In this document: positions 6,945 to 11,608 of the stretch, one piece after another
Layout of the letters: each line of letters opens with the position of its first letter
Numbering within the stretch: position 1 is the first letter of the stretch
Source of the DNA: SIG673 sp045653945
GTDB taxonomy: Bacteria > Bacillota > Clostridia > Oscillospirales > CAG-272
NCBI GenBank assembly: GCA_045653945.1
Contig: JAZOML010000064.1
Location: 1 to 11,608, forward strand
Length of the DNA: 11,608 bases
Direction: 5' to 3'
Notes under the pieces: model-generated
The model's database searches: none
What the model saw: only the letters and a program-made list of their open reading frames with translations
What the model was told of the DNA's origin: nothing
Translations under genes and position numbers: made by a program

Positions 6945-7742
6945 CTATACCAAATCCCGTTTCATTTTTTCAAGAGCACCCTTTTCAAGCCTTGATACCT
7001 GCGCCTGCGAAATTCCGATTTCATTTGCTATTTCCATTTGAGTTTTGCCCTTGTAAAAACGCAAAATAAGAATACTTCGCTCACGCTCAGGTAGTTTTTT
7101 AAATGACTCGTGAAGTGCGATTTGCTCAATACATTTTTCCTCGGTGTTGCTATCATCCTTTATTTGATCCATAACGTAAATGGAATCGGAGGAAGAGCCG
7201 TCGGTATATACGGGGTCATACAGTGAAATTGGCTCTATTATTGATTCCATTGCAATAGCAACATCCTGCTCTGTGCAATTTACTCCGTCTTGCACAAGCC
7301 TTGCGCATATTTTTGATACCGACGGCTCATTACAATCGGTTTTTATCAGCATTTCGCGTACCGAAAGCGCTTTATACGCCAAATCACGCATAGAACGGCT
7401 GACTCTGATGGAATTGTTATCCCTGAGATAACGTCGCACCTCGCCGATTATCATAGGTACGGCGTAGGTGGAAAATTTAACGTCAAGCTCGGTGTTGAAA
7501 TTATCTATCGCTTTTATAAGACCTATACAGCCCACTTGAAAAAGGTCGTCAGGACTGTCCCCTCTGCCGCCAAATCTTTGCACAATACTCAGCACAAGAC
7601 GTAGATTACCCATAATCAGGTCATCTCTTGCCTTTGCATCACCCTCACGAACCAAAAGCAAAAGCCTTTTTTTATCCTCATCAGATATAGTTGTGAGTGT
7701 TGCGGTATTTATACCGCATATTTCAACCTTGTTGTAATACAA
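6945..7742 (-). CDS. sigG: RNA polymerase sporulation sigma factor SigG
   Basis: Sigma-G directs late forespore transcription after engulfment. The 265-residue protein begins MYYNKVEICG; the NKVEICG motif is a hallmark of SigG and, from memory, contributes to inhibition by the anti-sigma factor Gin, and it separates SigG from SigF. Region 2 spans about residues 44-113 (GNLRLVLSIVQRF, DDLFQVGCIGLIKAIDNF, KFSTYAVPMIIGEVRRYLRD). Region 3 is about 120-190. Region 4 is about 212-262, ending in the helix-turn-helix KTQMEIANEIGISQAQVSRL. Length and alignment match B. subtilis SigG (about 260 residues). The ATG is preceded by AGAGGA at a rather long spacing of about 10-12 bases. SpoIIGA and sigE, the usual neighbours in many Firmicutes, are absent: the symporter gene lies immediately upstream. 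The gene marks the organism as a spore former or a recent descendant of one. Confidence 0.96.
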   Translation of the reverse strand: MYYNKVEICGINTATLTTISDEDKKRLLLLVREGDAKARDDLIMGNLRLVLSIVQRFGGRGDSPDDLFQVGCIGLIKAIDNFNTELDVKFSTYAVPMIIGEVRRYLRDNNSIRVSRSMRDLAYKALSVREMLIKTDCNEPSVSKICARLVQDGVNCTEQDVAIAMESIIEPISLYDPVYTDGSSSDSIYVMDQIKDDSNTEEKCIEQIALHESFKKLPERERSILILRFYKGKTQMEIANEIGISQAQVSRLEKGALEKMKRDLV

Positions 7743-7775
7743 AGCGTTTTCCTCTTTTCGTTGTGATACGCTAAA

Positions 7776-7805
7776 AGTATTGACTTTTACTCCGTACAGT
7801 TATAC
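7776..7805 (-). promoter_or_regulatory. Weak candidate forespore-type promoter upstream of sigG
   Basis: On the minus strand GTATA (7805-7801) fits the GHATR -35 element of sigma-F and sigma-G. It is followed after 18 bp by CAATACT (7782-7776), a poor match to either -10 consensus. The -10 part overlaps a small inverted repeat, TAAAAGT with ACTTTTA (7772-7789). No good sigma-A promoter is seen in the 77-bp gap, and no terminator separates the symporter gene from sigG. Confidence 0.25.
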
Positions 7806-7819
7806 AAGGATAAAAATGG

Positions 7820-9127
7820 TTAAAGGGCTTTTTTGCATATTAGCTGATAATGATACTTCGTTTCGCTTTTTATTTTATTTTGTAATAGAATTATTGAGAT
7901 TACGTTTATTATAGCCATAGCGCAAACCGAGATATCCGATAATGCCCAAACGGCACCCTCGCTTATAAAACAACCTAGAAAAGAGGTGAGAGGGTAGGCA
8001 AGGGTAAAAAATATCCCGAATTTTTTTCCGTAGCTTAAAAAAACAGCCGTTTTTTCTACGTAAAACGCCCAAGCGCTAACCGATGCCAGCGCAAATAAAA
8101 ATACTGAAACTGATAAAAACGGCGTAATGTAATCTCCAAGCGCAAGTGAAAAGGCATCAAGCACTGTTTTTGCGGAGCTTTCCGAAAGCTCTATATTAGG
8201 TAAAAGCACCGCAAAAGCTGTTAATGTACAAAGCATAAGAGTATCTACAAGCACCTCGCAAATACCGAGTAAGCCGCTTTTAACGGGAATAGTATCGGGG
8301 TCTGCCGCATATGCAATCGGTGCTGTTCCGCAGCCTGCCTCGTTTGACATAACTCCGCGTGTTATTCCAAGTCTTATTGCAGGAGAGCACAAAAGTCCGC
8401 CGATGCCTGCCCGAAGTGTAAACGCTTCGCTTAGTATTTTTGAAATGACTCTTGGTATAGCCTCTCTAAATGTAAAAATGCAAATAACCGAGCAAATGGT
8501 ATAACAAATACAAAGAGCAGGAACGGTTTTTGACGTAAAAGATATAATCCAATTACCTTTTCCTAGGGTTAAAACGAATACACAAATTAAAAAAATAACT
8601 CCTACCGCCACGCGTGGAATATCAAGTGCCTGATAGACAAAATCGGCGGCTGAATATACCTGCGTAACGTTACCCATAGTAAATGCGGTGAAAATGCAAA
8701 AGAAACAAAAAAGCTTGGCAAGCTTTCTTGAACCGAGGACGTTTTGTATGTAAAACGGCGTTCCACCGTTGTACTCTCCATTTTTAAATTCCCGATATTT
8801 AACGGCAAGTAAAGTTTCGGCATACTTTGTAACCGCACACAGCAAAGCGCACACCCATATCCAAAATACACACCCAGCGCCCCCTATGTAAATTGCGGAG
8901 GCTACACCGCAAATATTTCCAACACCGAGTGTGCCGCCAAGAGCAAGCCAAAGTGAACGAAGCGAGCTCTTATCATTTTTAAACGTATGATAAATAAACC
9001 TAGGGGAAAAAACGTATTTTCCGACACGGAAAAAGAAAAGCACACCGCAAAGAAAAAGCAAAAGCGGTAAAAATGCACCGCATACTGTATTGTAAAATAT
9101 CTCAAATCCGCCTGTCAAATTAAACAC
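7820..9127 (-). CDS. AGCS-family sodium:amino-acid (alanine/glycine) symporter
   Basis: This 435-residue polytopic membrane protein would import a small neutral amino acid with Na+. The family signatures are GGTLGVGNICGVA (64-76), GGAGCVFWIWVCALLCAVTKYAE (82-104), KYREFKNGEYNGGTPFYI (110-127) and, most telling, RGVMSNEAGCGTAPIAYAA (257-275). Hydrophobic segments cover nearly the whole length, consistent with about 10-11 helices. It is slightly shorter than common family members (about 450-490). It is also unusually Cys-rich, and the usual GGPGA motif reads GGAGC. The start codon is GTG at 9127; AAAGG lies five bases before it, and a second AGG sits almost against it, so a TTG three codons later is a less likely alternative. 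The substrate cannot be fixed from the sequence. The gene lies 77 bp upstream of sigG on the same strand. Confidence 0.9.
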   Translation of the reverse strand: MFNLTGGFEIFYNTVCGAFLPLLLFLCGVLFFFRVGKYVFSPRFIYHTFKNDKSSLRSLWLALGGTLGVGNICGVASAIYIGGAGCVFWIWVCALLCAVTKYAETLLAVKYREFKNGEYNGGTPFYIQNVLGSRKLAKLFCFFCIFTAFTMGNVTQVYSAADFVYQALDIPRVAVGVIFLICVFVLTLGKGNWIISFTSKTVPALCICYTICSVICIFTFREAIPRVISKILSEAFTLRAGIGGLLCSPAIRLGITRGVMSNEAGCGTAPIAYAADPDTIPVKSGLLGICEVLVDTLMLCTLTAFAVLLPNIELSESSAKTVLDAFSLALGDYITPFLSVSVFLFALASVSAWAFYVEKTAVFLSYGKKFGIFFTLAYPLTSFLGCFISEGAVWALSDISVCAMAIINVISIILLQNKIKSETKYHYQLICKKAL

Positions 9128-9168
9128 CTGCCTTTTTTATTATATGTAGATTAAACTTGAAAAAAATA

Positions 9169-9192
9169 TGTCAATATGACGTCAAAATGACG
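9169..9192. repeat. Tandem 11-bp direct repeat in the divergent promoter region
   Basis: TGTCAATATGA (9169-9179) is followed at once by CGTCAAAATGA (9180-9190) and the start of a further CG. The repeats sit about 45 bp upstream of the symporter start. They contain TTGACA (minus strand, 9174-9169) and the eight-base palindrome TGACGTCA (9177-9184). An 11-bp period is one helical turn, as seen for direct-repeat binding sites of response regulators. A good -10 for a minus-strand promoter using this TTGACA is not obvious. Confidence 0.5.
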
Positions 9193-9250
9193 AAAAATAA
9201 AGGTGAAAATTGTTATATAAATAAAAAAGTTAAAAACAGTAAAAAATTCG

Positions 9251-9279
9251 TTGACAAAGAAAAAAATACTTGATATAAT
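9251..9279 (+). promoter_or_regulatory. Full-consensus sigma-A promoter with extended -10
   Basis: TTGACA (9251-9256), a 17-bp spacer and TATAAT (9274-9279) match the vegetative consensus at all twelve positions. TG at 9271-9272 adds an extended -10 element. Transcription would start near 9286, giving a leader of under 30 bases that carries the GGAGGT ribosome binding site at 9300-9305, eight bases before the ATG. Confidence 0.92.
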
Positions 9280-9313
9280 GATATTAGAAAATCTATTACG
9301 GAGGTAATTAACT

Positions 9314-9553
9314 ATGGCAAAGAAAAATGGACTCATCGCAGCAATCGACGGATTACCGTGGATAGTAAAGCTTATTTTTTGTTTTTTTGGTCTTGACGTA
9401 ATTTGGAGTATTTACCGTATTGTTAAGTACGCAAATCCCTTTGATCTCGTTATGATGATAATTTCTATCGTAATGCTCGTAGGATCATTCACAATTGGTT
9501 GGATACTCGACCTTGTTTGTGTTATACTTAAAGGCAAACCCTTTCTTGCTTAA
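9314..9553 (+). CDS. 79-residue two-helix membrane protein of unknown function
   Basis: A perfect promoter, a GGAGGT ribosome binding site and a following terminator frame this as a genuine single-gene transcript. The product MAKKNGLIAA begins with a short basic N-terminus. Two hydrophobic segments follow, about residues 15-36 and 45-72, separated by a polar loop (YRIVKYANPFD). It ends IGWILDLVCVILKGKPFLA, so both ends are probably cytoplasmic. I do not recognise the family; the GWxxDLxCxxLxGKP ending looks conserved-type but I cannot name it. It is divergently transcribed from the symporter and separated from the carboxyltransferase operon by a terminator. The promoter strength suggests abundant expression during vegetative growth. 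Confidence 0.85.
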   Translation: MAKKNGLIAAIDGLPWIVKLIFCFFGLDVIWSIYRIVKYANPFDLVMMIISIVMLVGSFTIGWILDLVCVILKGKPFLA

Positions 9554-9562
9554 TTAATAAGC

Positions 9563-9600
9563 AAAAATGCAGAGCTTTTTGGCTCTGCATTTTTTTGTTT
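9563..9600 (+). terminator. Rho-independent terminator of the 79-residue membrane protein gene
   Basis: AAAAATGCAGAGC (9563-9575) pairs with GCTCTGCATTTTT (9582-9594) around a six-base T-rich loop. A T-rich tract (TTTTTTTG, then more T) continues after it. A smaller inverted repeat, GCTTA and TAAGC, spans the stop codon just before it. Confidence 0.9.
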
Positions 9601-9611
9601 TTTGTGATTTA

Positions 9612-9631
9612 ACTATTTGTTTACAAATAGT
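9612..9631. promoter_or_regulatory. 20-bp palindrome, candidate operator of the carboxyltransferase operon
   Basis: ACTATTTGT (9612-9620) and ACAAATAGT (9623-9631) are perfect nine-base inverted arms around TT. TATATT (9631-9636) could serve as a -10 with a poor -35 (TTTAAC, 9608-9613) at 17 bp, placing the palindrome inside the spacer, where a repressor would block polymerase. It lies after the preceding terminator and 186 bp before the carboxyltransferase start. A TATAAT at 9679-9684 is an alternative -10 but has no convincing -35. Confidence 0.5.
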
Positions 9632-9817
9632 ATATTAATAAATGTTGAGGAAAAAATAAGAATAAGGTATACTTGAATTATAATGGGATAGAATGGGATT
9701 TTTGAGAATAAGGAATAAAATTTTAGTTAAAAATTATAAGAGAAATTCTTGAAAAAAGCCTTAAAACCCAAGTAAAAAATGATAAAAAATAAAAATATAA
9801 AAATCGGAGGAAAACAA

Positions 9818-11221
9818 ATGGAAAAGACAAACCGAAAGTCAGTTTCAGAGCTTCGAGCAGTGCTTTCCGAGGGAAGTGCGGCAAAGGAGCTTATTAACGG
9901 ACTGTTTGACGATGGAACGTTTGTTCAGCTCGGCGCGTTTGTAAAACGTAACACAACTGCGGCGGATACAAGCGACAAGGCAAGCGAATTTGAGGGTGTA
10001 ATTACGGGCTACGGAGCAGTAGACGGAAGACTCGTTTTTGCATACGTTCAGGACAGTTCACGTATGAAGGGTGCGTTTGGAGAGGCGCAGGCAAAGAAAA
10101 TTTGCGCTATATACGATATGGCTATGAAGGCAGGCGCGCCTATTATCGGTGTATTTGATTCAAATGGAGCAAAGCTTGAAGAGGGCGTTATGGCTATGGC
10201 TTCATACGCTAAGGTTATGAAGAAGACCTCTGATGCTTCCGGCTTTATCCCTCAAATTGCAGTTGTAAACGGTGTTTGTGCAGGAAGTGCGGCGGCAGTT
10301 GCAGCTATGTGCGATTTTGTTGTTGCAACTGATAAGGCTGAAATGTACGTTACATCACCTTTTGTAACCAAGCTTGCGGCGGGCGTTTCAATTGCTGCAA
10401 ATAACGGCACAGTAGACGTTGTTTGCGCAGAGAATGAGCTTGCAGGTAAGGTTAAGGAGCTAATAAGCTTCCTTCCCCAAAATGCTGAGGATGAGGCAAT
10501 CATTGAAAATGACGACGACCTCAATCGCCTTACTCCCGAGGTTGCACAAATTCTCGGTACGGGTAAGATGAACGACGTTATCAAGTCTGTTGCCGATAAC
10601 GGTAAGGTTTTTGAAGTTGCAAAGGACTATGCTCCTGAAATGATTTGTGCATTTGTTTCCGTTGGCGGATATAGCTGCGGCGTTGTAGCTAACAATCCTG
10701 AGGTAAAGAACGGAGCAATCACTCCTGCGGCGGCTGATAAGGCAGCGGGTTTCGTTAATCTTTGCTCGCAGTTTGGTATTCCGGTAATCACTTTTGTTGA
10801 TTCTATTGGAACTGAGGCAACCGCTGAAAACGAAAATGCCGCTTATGCCTCGGCAATTGCTTCACTTGCATTTTCTTATGCACAGGCAGAAAGTGCACTT
10901 GTAACCGCTATTGTTGGTAAGGCTTACGGTGTTGCAGGTGCGGTATTTGGAACAAAGGGTGTTGGCGCGGACGTTGTATACGCAACCGAAAATGCTGAAA
11001 TCAGCGCACTTGCACCTGATGCGGCAGTTTCCTTCCTCTATGCTGAGGATATCAAAAAGGCTGACGATCCCGAAAAGGCGCGTAAGGATAAGCTTGCAGC
11101 TTGGAAGGATGAATACGCATCTCCCGTTGAGGCTGCTCGCCTTGGTGAGGTTGACGACGTAATCGTAGCGGAAGAGCTTCGTCAGCGCATTTGCACTGCT
11201 ATTGAAATGATGAACGCTTAA
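9818..11221 (+). CDS. Divergent biotin-dependent carboxyltransferase, decarboxylase alpha-type
   Basis: This 467-residue protein has the two-halved crotonase-like fold of carboxyltransferases acting on acyl-CoA or keto-acid substrates. The N-half shows EGVITGYGAVDGRLVFAYVQD (59-79), FGEAQAKKICAIYDMAMKAGAPIIGVFDS (87-115) and NGVCAGSAAA (151-160). The C-half shows GFVNLCSQFGIPVITFVDS (311-329), GKAYGVAGAVFG (367-378) and SPVEAARLGEVDDVI (435-449). The ATG at 9818, seven bases after GGAGG (9806-9810), is better than the in-frame ATG at 9779, which has no ribosome binding site. Relative to propionyl-CoA carboxylase beta and methylmalonyl-CoA decarboxylase alpha it is short (about 510 is usual). 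Key glycines differ: AGGA reads AGSA, DSGGA reads DSNGA, and GGAY reads GVAG. The OadG-like gene 41 bp downstream suggests a Na+-translocating decarboxylase complex such as methylmalonyl-CoA, glutaconyl-CoA or malonate type. The substrate is uncertain. Confidence 0.85.
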   Translation: MEKTNRKSVSELRAVLSEGSAAKELINGLFDDGTFVQLGAFVKRNTTAADTSDKASEFEGVITGYGAVDGRLVFAYVQDSSRMKGAFGEAQAKKICAIYDMAMKAGAPIIGVFDSNGAKLEEGVMAMASYAKVMKKTSDASGFIPQIAVVNGVCAGSAAAVAAMCDFVVATDKAEMYVTSPFVTKLAAGVSIAANNGTVDVVCAENELAGKVKELISFLPQNAEDEAIIENDDDLNRLTPEVAQILGTGKMNDVIKSVADNGKVFEVAKDYAPEMICAFVSVGGYSCGVVANNPEVKNGAITPAAADKAAGFVNLCSQFGIPVITFVDSIGTEATAENENAAYASAIASLAFSYAQAESALVTAIVGKAYGVAGAVFGTKGVGADVVYATENAEISALAPDAAVSFLYAEDIKKADDPEKARKDKLAAWKDEYASPVEAARLGEVDDVIVAEELRQRICTAIEMMNA

Positions 11222-11262
11222 TTTGGACGTTCCCAAAAATATTAGGAAAGGAAAGTTAAGTT

Positions 11263-11608
11263 ATGGATATTATTTATCTTGCACAGCAAAGTGGCTACGT
11301 AGATCCGTATCAGGATGTGTGGACTCGCTTTGTTGGAGGTGGACTTCCCACAGCAATACTCGGAATGCTGACAGTTTTTGCGGTACTTTCGATACTTTGG
11401 GGTTGTCTTGAATTATTCAAATATGTTTTTTATACCCTGCCCGAGCAAAAAAAGAAGGCGCAGACCAACGTTGAAAACGAGCCTGCTCCGTCCCCGGTAG
11501 AAGAGCAGGAAGCCTACGCTGACGACGGCGCAATAGTTGCGGCTATTATAGCGGCTATCACAGCGGCAAGAACGGAGGAGGGCGCTAGTGCTCCCGCTTC
11601 GTTCCGTG
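11263..11608 (+). CDS. OadG-type gamma subunit of a membrane decarboxylase (3' end outside window)
   Basis: The frame opens at ATG 11263 after AGGAAAGG (11244-11251) and is open to the window edge, giving 115 codons. A short N-terminus (MDIIYLAQQSGYVDPYQD) leads into one membrane helix, about residues 27-58 (LPTAILGMLTVFAVLSILWG). Then follow a charged Pro/Glu linker (EQKKKAQTNVENEPAPSP) and DDGAIVAAIIAAITAARTEE, a segment typical of the Na+-pump decarboxylase gamma subunit family (OadG, PF04277). The subunit anchors the carboxyltransferase to the membrane beta subunit. Biotin carrier and beta subunit genes would be expected just beyond the right edge. The gene is co-directional with, and 41 bp after, the carboxyltransferase. 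Confidence 0.82.
   Translation, partial: MDIIYLAQQSGYVDPYQDVWTRFVGGGLPTAILGMLTVFAVLSILWGCLELFKYVFYTLPEQKKKAQTNVENEPAPSPVEEQEAYADDGAIVAAIIAAITAARTEEGASAPASFR

Noticed and set aside
9151..9336. 61-codon minus-strand open frame rich in Phe and Ile
   Set aside because: It is a product of AT-rich intergenic DNA, overlaps the strong plus-strand promoter and the start of the 79-residue gene, and has no ribosome binding site.
9640..9805. AT-rich leader examined for a riboswitch or T-box
   Set aside because: It holds only short repeats (AATGGGAT twice, GAATAAGG twice) and weak hairpins; no conserved riboswitch core or specifier/antiterminator element was seen.
9779..9817. N-terminal extension MIKNKNIKIGGKQ of the carboxyltransferase
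   Set aside because: No ribosome binding site precedes 9779, while GGAGG lies seven bases before the ATG at 9818. The GG in the extension is the translated ribosome binding site.
10862..11236. 124-codon minus-strand open frame opposite the carboxyltransferase end
   Set aside because: It is an antisense shadow of a conserved coding region with no ribosome binding site and no recognisable domain.
11223..11411. 62-codon plus-strand frame overlapping the gamma-subunit start
   Set aside because: It is out of frame with the OadG-like gene that has the ribosome binding site, the membrane helix and the family-typical tail.

Overview
The window looks like chromosomal DNA of an anaerobic, spore-forming Clostridia, plausibly a gut Oscillospiraceae/Ruminococcaceae relative. 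This rests on a clear sporulation sigma-G gene, AT-rich intergenic DNA with AGGAGG-type ribosome binding sites, a galactose ABC transporter of Firmicutes type, and the start of a biotin-dependent, Na+-pump-type decarboxylase operon. The species cannot be named from the sequence alone. No rRNA, tRNA, CRISPR array, insertion sequence or phage gene was seen.

Layout. (1) Positions 2-2233, plus strand: the C-terminal 689 residues of a large, probably extracellular repeat protein, followed after 21 bases by a 46-codon gene with its own strong ribosome binding site. A bidirectional hairpin terminator closes this unit and the operon converging from the right. (2) Positions 2300-5970, minus strand: a complete mglB-mglA-mglC galactose/methyl-galactoside ABC importer operon with tightly spaced, probably coupled genes. 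(3) Positions 6100-6876, minus strand: an AraC-family regulator directly upstream of mgl, with its own near-consensus promoter and tandem terminators between it and mglB. It is the obvious candidate local regulator of the transporter. (4) Positions 6945-9127, minus strand: sigG and, upstream of it, an AGCS-family sodium:amino-acid symporter. (5) Positions 9128-9313: a divergent intergenic region with an 11-bp tandem direct repeat on the symporter side and a full-consensus sigma-A promoter driving a 79-residue two-helix membrane protein. (6) Positions 9600-11608, plus strand: a leader with a 20-bp palindrome, a divergent carboxyltransferase and the 5' part of an OadG-type gamma subunit, so a membrane decarboxylase operon runs off the right edge.

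How the parts relate. The mgl genes and the AraC regulator form one sugar-uptake module. A CcpA/LacI-like operator candidate sits on the mglB promoter. SigG and the symporter are neighbours but need not share a function. The least explained parts are the repeat protein with its companion micro-gene, the 79-residue membrane protein, and the divergent carboxyltransferase. No wholly new multi-gene system can be demonstrated from this window.
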